This document shows positions 42,480 to 55,200 of a stretch of 64,000 bases of DNA, piece after piece. The stretch is from Euphorbia lathyris (lineage: Eukaryota > Streptophyta > Magnoliopsida > Malpighiales > Euphorbiaceae): assembly GCF_963576675.1 (NCBI RefSeq), contig NC_088913.1, forward strand, positions 82,211,001 through 82,275,000, given 5' to 3'. The notes beneath the pieces are model-generated. The model did no database searches, was not told where the DNA came from, and was given only the letters and a program-made list of their open reading frames with translations. Each line of letters opens with the position of its first letter. Position 1 is the stretch's first letter. Made by a program: the position numbers and the translations under genes.

Positions 42480-43400
42480 ATGCTCAATCTCAATGAACAT
42501 CATACATAAACATGTTTCATACACATACTCAATCACTTCTAGCAGTATAACTCATATGTGTAAGAGTAGTGTCAATCTCAATGAACATTCAAAGCTTTAG
42601 AGTATGCCTAATCAGCCACATGCTTAATGATCATTCATACATTGTTCCTCTAATACTTGATACATGATTAATAAGCTACATGCCCAAATGAACAATCGTA
42701 CACATACTCATACATAACCTCAAACATAAGCATCAACAGAACATCATACATAAACATGTTTCATACACATACACATACTCAATCACTTCTAGCAGTATAA
42801 CTCATAGGTGTAAGAGTAATGTCAATCTCAATGAACATTCAAAGCTTTAGAGTATGCCTAATCAGCCACATGCTTAATGACCCTTTTACAATGTTCCTCT
42901 AATACTTGATGCATGATTAATAAGCTACATGCCCAAATGAACAATCATACACATACTCATACAGAACCTCAAACATAAGCATCAACAAAACATCATACAT
43001 AAACATGTTTCATACACATACACATACTCAATCACTTCTAGCAGTATAACTCATAGGTGTAAAAGTAGTGCCAATCTCAATGAACATTCAAAGCTTTAGA
43101 GTATGCCTAATCAGCCACACTTAATGACCCTTTTACAATGTTCCTCTAATACTTGATGCATGATTAATAAGCTACATGCCTAAATGAACAATCATACACA
43201 TACTCATACAGAACCTCAAACATAAGCATCAACAGAACATTATAGATAAACATGTTTCATACACATACACATACTCAATCACTTCTAGCAGTATAACTCA
43301 CAGGTGTAAGAGTAGTGCCAATCTCAATGAACATTCAAAGCTTTAGAGTATGCCTAATCAGCCACATGCTTAATGATCATTCATACATAAACTCTATGAG
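42480..43400. repeat. Tandem array of about 247-bp repeats (about 4 copies)
   Basis: The marker CATGTTTCAT recurs at 42511, 42755, 43004 and 43251, spacing 244-249 bp. Each unit contains CAATCACTTCTAGCAGTATAA, TTCAAAGCTTTAGAGTATGC, and CTACATGCC. Copies are very similar. A partial, more diverged unit precedes the array (from about 42230). No open frame spans the units. Confidence 0.88.
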
Positions 43401-44255
43401 TCCTAGCTTCCTAAATAGTTATATCTAACCAATCAGTTCATACCAATCATTTCATCATCACCGAAAACATCATACATATATGTAATCGTTCAGTTCAAAC
43501 CCACATAATAATATATATACTAAATCAGGCTAGTTTCCTAAATCAATGAGTTCTAGGTTCCAAAACAGTACATCAAACATACATAATCACTTCTAAAGGC
43601 ATGACCAATCAGTTCAAACCAACATAAAATTAATATATATTCAGTAAGTTAAAGAAATCTTCCCATATGCTAAAGGCATGAACCGATTGACAATCTCTTC
43701 AATCAGCCTTCCCATGTACTGAAGCATTCTTACTATCCCTGCAAATAGTGTTCAAATAAAAAGAAATCAGATGAGTTCATACCATCTACTGTATCAGGCA
43801 CTGTCTTGCCCTAGATTAAAAAAGATAAAGACCCTAGCTTTACAGCAGTGAATCTAAATACAATAAAATCAGTGTAGCTAAGCGAGAGATCTAAACCTTT
43901 CAATGATAGGTCTAAAAATCACAAGATCCTTATACCAGCTGCTGAAATCGACATACACAAAAGTAAATCGGATGAGGAAAAGATAAGAGTAAGGAACAAT
44001 GATACATCTAGGAACGAAGAAAATATGGCTTACCAGTGATTGCATGTTCAAATCAACCATGTTCAAATCAACCATGGAGATAGAGAGGGATGAGAGGGAT
44101 GAAGCTTACATAACCTAAACTGGGGTTTGGGATTGAGAGAGGGTTTATATATCAGCTGAAATTTCAGTCAAATGATATAGAGCGCCTAAAATTTGGTATG
44201 GCCGCGTAAGTGAAATTTCATTTGCCGCTTTTTTGTTTTCGGCATACAATGACAT
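43401..44255. other. Internal non-coding part of CACTA element
   Basis: No gene recognised. AT-rich, with short direct repeats such as AATCAGTTCA and a duplicated TGTTCAAATCAACCATG at about 44046-44074. Confidence 0.5.
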
Positions 44256-44488
44256 TCATTTATTAGAAGTGTCATCTGTTAAGAGCATCAAATTTAATGA
44301 AAACGCGCGTTTTCTTTGGATGACAGGATTCTGGAATCGTAATGTCATCTGAGAATCGAGCGCATTCTTTATTTCGCCTTAAGATGACATACAGTTAAAA
44401 TATTGTCACGAACAATATTCAGACGACACGAAAACAAATGACTGTCATGTATCTTGTGTCATGTGAAAGGGAAAATGGCATAGTGTTT

Positions 44489-44884
44489 ATTAGAGATTTT
44501 TTTATAAAAAACTATATCCTTTGTAAATGTGTTTGTGCACATTGGATTGTTTGTATATATATGTGTTGGATATGGATATATTTGTGTTGGATTTATATTG
44601 TGTTCTATATATTTGTGTTGGATATTATGGATATGTTTGTGTAACTTCTAACAGGTTTTGAAGCCTTTTTACTTCTTAGATGAATAAACTGTGAAGTGGT
44701 ATGAAATCTGCGAATATGTTTTACTTCACAGATGAATAAACTGCGAAATGGTATGCATATCTGCGAAGTGATTTTACTTTATAGATGATCATTTGTTTCG
44801 CAGTTTGTATTTGCGAATTCGCAGATCATAAAACTGTGAACGTATATTACCAACTGCGAAGTGGTTCTAACTTCAAATACACAA
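44489..44884. other. Stretch with TTTGTGTTGGATAT repeats and CTGCGAAG motifs
   Basis: No gene. Short repeats of TTGTGTTGGAT occur between 44555 and 44640. From 44650, AACTGCGAAGTGG-type motifs and the palindrome TTGCGAATTCGCA (44811) begin. The same motifs occur at 47695-47885 on the far side of the MULE pseudogene, so they probably belong to that element's ends. Confidence 0.5.
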
Positions 44885-45065
44885 AACTAACTTCAACATT
44901 TCAATATTCTTACAAAAACACTTCAACACTTCAATATTCGTACAAAAACACTTAAACACTCCAATATTCTTACAAAAACACTTCAATAATTCTTACAAAA
45001 ACATTTTAACAGTTCGATATTTACAATAACACTTTAACACTTCAATATTCTTACAAAAACACTTC
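44885..45065. repeat. Tandem repeats ACTTCAATATTCTTACAAAAAC (about 32-bp unit)
   Basis: Five to six imperfect copies with core TTCAATATTCTTACAAAAAC between 44885 and 45065, just beyond the 3' end of the MULE pseudogene. Confidence 0.8.
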
Positions 45066-47575
45066 ATGTCGTGGAACTTAGAGAACTTGCAATTGTACTT
45101 GGAGTATGACTTGTATTTGGTAGCGGTTGATGATAATTCAACTTAGTATGGCCAATATTCCCGTATCGACTATATATTCTTATAACTGGATTTTCACTTT
45201 ATGATGGTCTTTTGTTATGACTTTTTGGTCACCCGACAGGTGCAAAGCCTTTTGCAGGGGGAAACTTTCATTGGATGATCATAATTTATCCATTTCGACT
45301 GGGGTCTGACTAGGTATATAAACTCAACGTATGATAATTCAATTGCATTATTGGGTTAGTAACTATCCACCCATTGGTATGCATTACCCAGATGATGCTC
45401 ACACGCAACTTTGCATACATGTTTACAAGGAAACTGAGAAAATTGCCATTTTTTACATATGCAAGTGCTTGCATTTAAGTCAACAACTCCCCATTTTGTT
45501 CGATCTCCAATCTGAAATCTGTGTGCGTTTATTCCAAAGAACATACAAATGATAACCTTTTCAACATGACTCATCATCTTCTTTTCAGCCCAATGCGACA
45601 AATGATGTTATCGTGATCCTGAAATTCAAAGTTGTTATATTAATATATTTATATAGCATCCAAGCTTCAAAAGATATAATATCTAAAATGTTTACCAACC
45701 AATTATTGTCTCTCGTAAAACCATCATTGGAGAGTAGCTCTAATGTACCTACTAGCATTGTGATAGGTAAACATCTTCCTACCGCCATAACCGCGTTCCA
45801 TGCTTCTGCCATATTTGTGGTTATTATGTTATACCGACGGGTATAAACGTACATACATGACCATTTCTCGATACCAGCTTGCTCTAGATATTCTATTGAG
45901 GGGCCATATAGTTGTCGAAGTTGAGAAAATGCCTCGTTAAAATCAGAAACTCTATAAGCTTTAACAGCTCGCCAATACACCTCATTTATCTTTCTAATTT
46001 TCTGGAATTTAGCTTTCACATTCATTCTCAGATGTGACAACAACATCTATGTATCGCATTTGGAAACACTAAATCCATGGCATAATCAATTCCCTTGTGC
46101 CTATCCGATATTATGGTAAAATTCTTTACATCCCCAATACATTCTTTAAGTTTGGTCATAAACCAAGTCCATGCCTCATTGCTCTCGTTTGGTCCAACCC
46201 CAAAAACAATAGGAAAAATATGGTTACCATCTTTGCGAATTGCAATGTACAATTGGCTGGGATATTTACCTTTTAAGAATGCTCCATCAACACAAAGAAC
46301 ATGCGAATGTGTTTTTTAAATGCTCTAAGTGAAGGACCAAATGCTAGAAAGAAGTACTTGAAGTTATCGATGTCGTCAGTTTGAATATGTGTCACCATAC
46401 CTGAATTGCATTTTTTCAGGGTCTCGTAGTAGTCTGGTAACAACATAAATGACTCTTCCAGTGAACCCATCACATCTTCTAACGCCCAACATCTTGCTCT
46501 CTAAGCTTGCATATAAGACATGTTGATTTTATACACTTTCTCAAAATCTTTGACAATGTCTTTTAGTCTATACACTCTATTCTCGAGATCGAATCTGCAA
46601 GTAGTATGTTGATAACTCGTTTCCCCGGTTGCCTATGTGTGGTAACATTTGATCTTTGGCACATGTGTGTTTCTTCATTTCCTCCATTCTTTGGAGCCTA
46701 AACATATCGGAATTTGGTATCGTACTACCTATAGCACGCCATTTACATGTCTCCTCATGGTCACATCTAACTTCAAATATGGACTTGTTAGACTTGTACA
46801 CTCTCTATTCGAACTTGTTCTTAACTGCCTATTTTCCAAGTGCATCTTGTAATGCTCATTTATTTGAGAATATATCATGCACCTTTAAACCGATAACCCT
46901 TTTTGATGCACCAGCTTCAATAGAAAGCACATGTGCATCATAGACCTTTGGGAGCCATCAAAATGTATCGGTCCTATTTCTTCTTCTTTCTTCATCATCC
47001 GCCTCATAGATACTTACTGATACATTGCTTTCGGAAACAACTTCGCGATGAGATTGTTTCCGATGGATAGGTTGTTCATCATTTATTGTTTCTTCGTTTA
47101 CCGTTTCTTCGGTGTCAAAATGACCCCAAATGTCATTCATACATCGCTTCTTCCGAAAAACAAAACCGGATTCAAGCTACTATCATCTAAACCAAGGTTG
47201 GATGCAAGTTGAAACCAATTATCTTTTTTTTCCTGACCGATGAGTTCGGACTTCAACGGTTGTGTCCACTTCAATGATGGCATCACAACTTGATTGAATA
47301 ACATTATTTGTCTTTATAGCTCGCGGTTGGATTGTTCGTGATTCAAAATTAACATATAGTGGGATAACATCGCTTGGATTCATCCAGCAATACTCTATGA
47401 AGCACTCAACATCACTTGAATCAACAATCGAAACTACTATCCCATAAACTTTGTTTGGATAGTATGTGGTTTGCATAGTCATACGTACGTTAAATGATGT
47501 TGAATCAACACGTGCAGAAGTGTATACTCTCTCTTGAAACATTTCAAAGTTGATTTTCGTTGACAACTGAAGCAA
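45064..47575 (-). pseudogene. MULE (MuDR/MURA-like) transposase pseudogene
   Basis: Read from 47575 downward. N-terminal part MLQLSTKINFEMFQERVY with a PB1-like feel; MuDR DNA-binding domain FEVRCDHEETCKWRAIG with HTCAKDQ (46801-46577); DDE core pieces including DGNHIFPIVFGVGPNESNEAWTWFM and IISDRHKGIDYAM (46252-46028); helical region with MAEAWNAV (45750-45800); SWIM zinc finger CICKKWQFSQFPCKHVCK (near 45450). Below 45356 a degraded C-terminus ends in YGNIGHTKL, a zinc knuckle that lost its cysteines. Frames change at least five times and stops are common, so it is not functional. MURA-type proteins excise and integrate Mutator elements. Confidence 0.88.
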
Positions 47576-48560
47576 CTTTGATTCACCCCCCCTCGTATGT
47601 CATGGCTTTTTCCATTGGTCATTCCACATGATCACACACAATAAATGGTCGGTTGACATACTGTTACCAAAGCAAACAACGAAAACAAATTACATTTGCT
47701 TCGCAGTTACTTCTGCGAAGCAAATTGTCAAATTGCGAATTCGCAGTATTCGCAGATCGTAAATTTGTGAATGTAGTTATGTGTTTCATGCTGATATGCA
47801 GTCTACGCATATAGCTGATCCACGAAGCTTTCAAGCTTCGCAGTTTGTGATTCCGCGAAGCAAAATCACAAACTGCGAAGCTATCGAGTTAACTAAAACT
47901 AACTTCAAATACAAATTTTTCAAATTTATAACTTCAAAAACACAAAACTAACTAGTCCAGAGGGATTTATATATGTGAAATTAACATAATATTTAAACGA
48001 AAAGTTTGGATTTGAATTGATGTATGAAAATGAAAGATTTCAATCTAACTTCAAGAAAGGAAGAGAGATAAAAGAAGAAAGATGAAAAACATGCTAAGTT
48101 GTTATATATATATATATATTAAAGGTATTATGGGTAATTCCTAATAAAATAGTTTAGATATGTAATGTGTTTTTTACATGGATTTAAATATGCAAATGAA
48201 CCTCCAATTTGATCCATTTTTTAAATTTATCCTAATTATTTTTACAGAAAAAACTACTATATTTCATGTTTAAATTAATCACAATGATAAACTATATGAA
48301 ATCTTTACATAATCGATAATCTATTTTTCTTAAACGATACATGCATTTTAAACCATCAATTTCATTTTTGAGGTTTAGATTTAATAAGTCTAGATCTAAC
48401 GGTGAATGGACAAATTCACTTGCTCATTAAGGTGCATGTGAAAATTTCTGTTTTTTAATTAACAAAAAGAAGTGAAATAAAAATTCATGTGAAATTTTAA
48501 AAATATGGAAAAATATATAACTTTTTCTTTTCATAATATTCTACGACATTAAAAATTCTA
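47576..48560. other. Stretch without gene; CTTCGCAG palindromes, AT-rich
   Basis: 47690-47885 contains many CTTCGCAG or CTGCGAAG copies, including TTGCGAATTCGCAG, matching the region at 44700-44870 in content; this is probably the other end of the MULE. A (TA)n run lies near 48105. No coding sequence. Confidence 0.5.
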
Positions 48561-49265
48561 TAATTAAATATGAGAAAATATTAGAGTTACAAACATAACA
48601 ACGGAAGACAGCTAGGGTTTCTCACACAGAAGGAGAAGAAGATCGAACAGAGGAAGAAGAAGAGAGCTTTAAGGCTTTTGGTTTTCTCTTCTCGAACAAA
48701 TAGAAGAGTAAAGTACATTTAATAAAATCTGCAGACTTATCTACACGCAAGACAAAGGCTCAGGGGCACATGCGTCTTTTCGCACAAACCAGGAGCATTT
48801 TCGTCATCTCCAGCTTAGTGGCATATTCTAGAAGGGCTCCATCAGCTTTTGTATTCATCACCACACTCAATCACACCTCAATTAAATCATCACCATTCAT
48901 TTCATCCAAGGGCTTAGATCAAGACGCTTGTTTCATTACTTTCTTCGTCACTAAGTTTATTTGATAGACAAACCTAGAATTAACATATAAATGTAATAGT
49001 TAGAATCTTTTATTAGTAACGAGAATTTCTGAATATTCAAAGAATTTTTACCTCGTTCAATTAATAGAAAATATATATTTTTCTCTTAGATTAGAGATAT
49101 CCTTCTGTTAGTAACATTCCTTCATTTCTTTTCCTCCTTTCACTTTCTCCACTCTCCTTCTTCTTCCTCTGAGATCTCATTTTCCATTAATCGACGGTTC
49201 ATTTCCAATCACAGATCTGATTTCCCGATTCCGAGCCGTCGATCGTTCCTTCCATTACTGTCACT
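48561..49265 (+). promoter_or_regulatory. Upstream region and 5' leader of clathrin heavy chain gene
   Basis: A CT-rich stretch (about 49125-49260, CCTCCTTTCACTTTCTCC and onward) directly precedes the ATG and has the composition of a plant 5' leader. Further up, CTAGGGTTTCTC near 48610 resembles a transcribed leader or a Y-patch/telo-box-like promoter element. I could not locate a convincing TATA box or fix the transcription start, and a leader intron is possible. A 64-codon open frame at 48770-48964 is probably fortuitous. Confidence 0.45.
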
Positions 49266-52200
49266 ATGGCGGCCGCTAACGCCCCGATCACCATGAAAGA
49301 AGTCTTAACTGTGAGTTCTCATTCACTCTCCTCTCCATATTATCTCTCGAATTCAGCGTTTTAACTGAGTTTTTTCTTATCGCGAAATTGAGCTGAATAT
49401 GTATCGATGCAAACTTTTAGATCGATTTTGAAATGGTGAATAATGTGTGATCTGTGTGTGTTCATGATTGCAGTTGCCTAGCATTGGGATCAATCCCCAG
49501 TTTATAACGTTTACGAATGTTACTATGGAATCGGATAAGTATATATGTGTACGGGAAACCGCTCCGCAGAATAGTGTTGTGATTGTTGATATGAATATGC
49601 CAATGCAGCCTCTGAGACGGCCTATTACCGCGGATTCAGCGCTTATGAATCCCAATTCTAGAATCCTTGCTTTGAAAGGTATGCTATTTTGGGGATAATG
49701 CCTTGACCTGGCGATCCTATGCATTGATAATCAATCACGCATGTCATTCTTTTGATCTGTAATGACATTATTTGACTTCTTGTTTACATCTTGAGTTTCT
49801 TCAATAAATGCATTTTCCCTTTTTATTGGTTGTGTGGATAGTCACTTTACATGCAGAATGTGAAATCAGATATCTACCATTTCCTTTTTTCCATTAGTGG
49901 TTATTTTTAAATTTTATATATTTTCTTTGAATACCTATTGGTGTCTTTGTTTTGTCCCTGACTCTGCATAGTTACAGCCTACAGATAGAAATAGTCCTTG
50001 TTTGTGCAATCATAACATCATCAATTCACATGAATCACAGCTGCGATGGTATGAAATTTGAATATGAATATTTAGTCTTATGCATTGCGTCTGTTTGTTG
50101 CTTTTATTTGCTGGTTTACATAATATAATTTCTATGTACTATGCATGAAGTTTATGCTCAACATCAATGGTTACCCAGGGGGTTTTTGGAGAGGCATTTG
50201 CATACCGTGAACTACTTCCATCTAGTGATATGAAAACACATTTCCCCAGTTTTGAGTCAGTTGCCAATAAAATTGGTGATACCTTACTGTAGGACAATTT
50301 AGACTTTAGAGTTATTTATTTATTTATTATTTTAATGCTGGCAGTGATAGTATTGTTAGTGATAGGAAAACACATTTCACCAGTTTTGGGTCAGTTGCCA
50401 ATAAAATTGGTGATACCTTACTGTAGGAAAATTTAGACTTTAGAGTTATTTATTTATCATTTTAATTCTGTCAGTGATAGTATTGTTACTAATTAATGAA
50501 CAGAAATTTTCATAAGTGGATTGCTCTAGTGCTGCTAATTACCAGTTTCCACCGGATTTATCCAATTTAAAAAGAGATATGGGATATTTTTATCGCTTTT
50601 GAGACATCATTACAATTTTTAATTCAGTCCCGTGTCCTGAGAACTAGTGTGTTGACTCCTGGCAATGATAATGTTTTCAAGATTTTTATGATCGTGCATA
50701 AACAGTATTGCCACATGACTATAAAATGTATTTATGTTGATTCCTTCTGCTGATGGGTTGTGTTAATCCCTTTGAAGCCCAACTCCAGGGAACAACTCAG
50801 GATCATTTGCAGATATTTAACATCGAAATGAAAGCAAAGATGAAATCTCACCAGATGCCTGAGCAGGTTAAGCCCTCCTTTTATTTTTATTTTTTATGTA
50901 CTGAAAGAAAATGGTGAAAATTAGTAATTTATGTTATCTTAAGTAAACCTCTATGCTTCATCTTAGGTTGTCTTTTGGAAGTGGATAACTCAAAAAATGT
51001 TGGGCTTGGTCACACAGACCTCAGTTTATCATTGGTCAATTGAAGGTAAAATTATTTTTCTATTCCCAATCTCATAGTATCTTGCTCTCCTATTTATCAG
51101 GGATTTAAGTATGATTTTACATGCATGTTCTATTTTTTATTATCTTTTGTTTTCTATGATGTTAATCTGATGCCTTTACTGCAGGTGATTCTGAACCTGT
51201 CAAGATGTTTGACAGAACTGCTAATTTGGTGAACAATCAGATAATAAACTATAGATGTGACCCTTCTGAGAAGTGGTTAGTTTTGATTGGAATAGCTCCT
51301 GGTGCACCGGAAGTAAGTGCCTATCCTTGTAATCCCTTTTGAATTCGGTACACCAATGACATTCTTTTTAAGATGGTACTTGAAGGGGAAAACACGATCA
51401 ATTTCATTTTTAAGAAGAAACTTCGAGCCAGGGAAATGTAGATTTAAGATATTAGTTGTATAACTTGTATTTGCATGCTTGGTTTGGTGGGGGGAGTCAA
51501 ATTGAAAGTTCAAGTCAAGTTCGACCAATATAGGCGCAGACAACTTGGGTGGTCTATTTGTGCCTGCGTATGATTGTCATGCTTTAGTGCTGTACTGTCT
51601 ATCAGTGATAAGTTTCTGGATATCATGTGCAGTTGTTCGGCATATTTTTTACATCCGAGTAGTTGGTGTTCCTATTTTCATTGCCAATTGTTTTTTCGAA
51701 TTAGTTTTTGTTAGAGTTATGATGTGATGTGATGCTGTTCTAAATACTTTTGCCGCTACCTGGTTATTGATTTCCTGATTTACATGATATAGAGGCAACA
51801 ATTGGTTAAAGGGAATATGCAACTTTTCTCTGTGGATCAGCAGCGTAGTCAAGCTCTTGAAGCACATGCTGCTGCATTTGCACAGTTTAAGGTGGGGAGA
51901 TTTCTCTGAATACCTGACCTACTTCCTTTCATCCTTTGCATTACTTGTTTTGTTTTAATGAGGATTCGCTAATCTCTTGGCTTGTCTTGAACAGGTTCCT
52001 GGGAATGAGAATCCTTCCATTCTTATTTCTTTTGCCACAAAGAGTTTTAATGCCGGTCAGATTACATCAAAGTTGCATGTCATTGAGCTTGGTGCTCAGC
52101 CAGGTCAACTTATTCATTCTCATATAGTGTTCTTAATAATTATTATATTATTAACTCTTCTGAAATGAATTACGCATCTGTTATATTTTACTTGTGGATT

Positions 52201-55200
52201 CAAATTAGTGTTGTATTTTAATGCTCCAAGCATGCTAGCAGGCAAGCCGTCATTTACAAAAAAACAGGCAGACCTTTTCTTTCCTCCAGACTTTGCTGAT
52301 GACTTTCCTGTTGCAATGCAGGTATATCTGCTGCTGATTTCTTATACCTCTATTTATTAAGTTTCTGTTGAAAAGTATGAACTGATAAAGTTGTTCATTA
52401 CAGATATCCCACAAATATAGTTTGATTTATGTGATCACAAAGCTTGGCCTGCTATTTGTATATGACTTGGAGACAGCTACTGCTGTATATCGAAATAGAA
52501 TCAGCCCAGATCCAATATTTTTGACATCTGAAGCGTCGTCAGTGGGGGGATTTTATTCCATTAATAGGCGAGGCCAGGTGTTACTTGCTACTGTAAATGA
52601 AGCAACAATTGTGCCATTTGTTAGTGGCCAAGTATGTTACACGTTCTCTTCTTTTATTGGGTTTTTGTAAGGCGATTTGTTTGTTTATAGTGTTTATTGG
52701 GCAATTACTTTTTGCAGTTGAATAATTTGGAGCTTGCTGTGAATCTTGCCAAGAGAGGAAACCTTCCCGGCGCAGAAAATCTGGTAAACCAATGTTGTTC
52801 TTGTTAATTTTCTATTGCTATTTATATCTTGTTTAGCCTATGCAGTTGTAACTAATTACTTGCCACCTTGGAGATCTCAGGTTGTCCAGCGTTTCCAAGA
52901 GCTCTTTGCTCAAACAAAGTACAAAGAGGCTGCCGAGCTTGCTGCAGAGTCTCCACAAGGACTTCTGAGAACGCCTGACACAGTTGCCAAGTTTCAGGTT
53001 TTCCTTTTTAATTTAATTCTTATTTTGGTGATGATATTTCTGCGACCTTATTTGAAGGCCCTTGTCTTACTCTTAGTTTATTTTGTCTTTTCTGAAATTT
53101 GAAGAGTGTTCCTGTGCAAGCTGGGCAAACACCCCCTCTATTGCAGTACTTTGGGACTCTTCTTACTAGAGGAAAGCTTAATGCATACGAGTCACTGGAA
53201 TTATCACGCCTCGTTGTAAATCAAAACAAAAAGAATCTTTTGGAGAACTGGTTGGCAGAGGACAAGTTGGAGTGCAGTGAGGAACTTGGAGACCTTGTTA
53301 AGGTTGGGGTTGTCTACTGAGATTAGTTGGATTTATTTTGTTTAATTTTATAAATTTTTCTTTATTTCCAAAAATGTGCCTAATTTCTGTTTATTGATTT
53401 ATGTATATGATATTGGGATAAATTTTTCACTGTAGACTGTGGATAATGATTTGGCACTGAAAATCTTCATTAAAGCTAGAGTAACTCCAAAGGTTGTTGC
53501 TGCTTTTGCTGAGAGGAGGGAGTTTGACAAAATTTTGATTTACTCAAAACAGGTAAAAATTGCATGTTCTTGCTTTCATCAATTTAATGTTTAGTTAATT
53601 GGCTGTCCATTAATTTATTTTGAGAACAGGGGTTTCGAGTTTGATTATATCTTTTTCAGTCTCGGATATAATAAATTTATGGTTTTTTTATAGGTCGGCT
53701 ATACTCCTGACTATTTGTTCCTTCTCCAAACAATTCTGCGTTCAGATCCTCAGGTACTATCATCTGCTACTTCCTAGAATTTCTATGCTCATAGTTTTAG
53801 TGATAACGTATTTCATATATGTGAGCTATGCATAATTTTTATGCTGTTTGGCTTTTTTTTTTTTTTTTGATTTCAAACAAGATAAACTTCCATATGAATC
53901 GTGATTACAGGGAGCAGTAAATTTCGCACTGATGATGTCCCAAATGGAGGGAGGCTGTCCTGTTGATTACAATACGATAACTGATCTGTTTCTTCAGGTC
54001 TAGTAGTCTTTGTCACTTTAACTCTTTTTATCTTTTAAAAGCGTAGTAGATATTGCAAGGAATGCTCTATCTGGCATGTTATGATGTCTAAAATATTAGA
54101 TTGAATAATACATAATCTATAAATTTATTTCGTATCTAATGTATGATTCATTTTATTAATGCAGAGGAACTTGATTCGGGAGGCAACAGCTTTCCTGCTA
54201 GATGTTTTGAAGCCTAACCTTCCAGAACATGGTTTTCTTCAAACAAAGGTGATTTGCTAAGTTGTTTTGCATATGTGACGTAACTCCATTCCAGTATCCA
54301 TATTCCTGTTCAACTTCTGATGTTTTGTTTGCTTATAGGTCCTGGAAATCAATTTGGTAACTTTTCCTAATGTGGCTGATGCTATTCTAGCAAATGGAAT
54401 GTTCAGCCATTATGATCGACCTCGTATTGCTCAACTGTGTGAAAAAGCTGGTCTATATATTCGGGCATTGCAGGTAATTTTTTCTTGCGTTTTTTTTATA
54501 ACTTACTGTAGTTATTTATATTTGTGAAGTTAATACTTTCTGTTTGTGCAGCATTATGCAGAGTTGCCTGATATTAAACGTGTGATTGTCAATACACATG
54601 CAATAGAGCCACAGGTAATTTTGTGGAATGTTGTTTTTTTATGATAGGAATGGAAAATGTAAGATCACTCATGGAGTTATGTTTCTTATAGGCACTTGTA
54701 GAGTTTTTTGGCACTCTTTCACGAGAATGGGCTTTGGAGTGCATGAAAGATCTTTTACTGGTTAATTTAAGAGGCAACCTTCAGATAATCGTGCAGGTAC
54801 ATATTGTTTTGTTATGTGATATCTGAATAATCTTACATGTTTCTTAAATCTAAGTTCCTGCTCTTTGCAGACTGCCAAAGAATATTGTGAGCAGTTGGGT
54901 GTTGATGCATGTATAAAACTTTTTGAGCAATTTAAATCTTACGAAGGGCTATACTTTTTCCTTGGGTCATATTTGAGTTCCAGGTATGCTATTATGGCAA
55001 TAAGAATCTATTTTTCGCTTCTTACAGATTTTGTTATATAATTCTTAATCTTACTTTACTTTTTGTTGTTATCCTTGAAATATGGTGTAGTGAGGATCCT
55101 GATATACACTTCAAGTACATTGAGTCAGCTGCTAAAACTGGACAACTAAAGGAGGTTGAGCGTGTTACTAGAGAATCGAATTTTTATGATGCTGAAAAGA

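Larger units (their letters stand above)
39692..44485. mobile_element. CACTA-type DNA transposon, non-autonomous, carrying an E2-like gene (4794 bp)
   Basis: Starts CACTACGCCAAAACC and ends ...TGGCATAGTG, whose reverse complement is CACTATGCCA. TTT flanks both ends (39689-39691 and 44486-44488), fitting the 3-bp duplication of CACTA elements. Subterminal regions are rich in short inverted motifs: GACGACGG/CCGTCGTC, ATGACAT/ATGTCAT and GTCATCTG, repeated at both ends (39700-40140 and 44260-44460). No TNP2-like transposase is visible, so it depends on another copy. Its cargo is a four-exon E2 ubiquitin-conjugating-like gene, a duplicated 3' segment of that gene and an array of about 247-bp repeats. 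Confidence 0.82.

Noticed and set aside
42480..43400. Regularly spaced repeats that could suggest a CRISPR-like array
   Set aside because: The repeat unit is about 247 bp and units are contiguous without unique spacers. This is a plant transposon-borne tandem repeat.
48770..48964. 64-codon ORF upstream of the clathrin gene, considered as an upstream ORF
   Set aside because: No evidence that it is transcribed with the gene; no motif, and the transcript start could not be placed.
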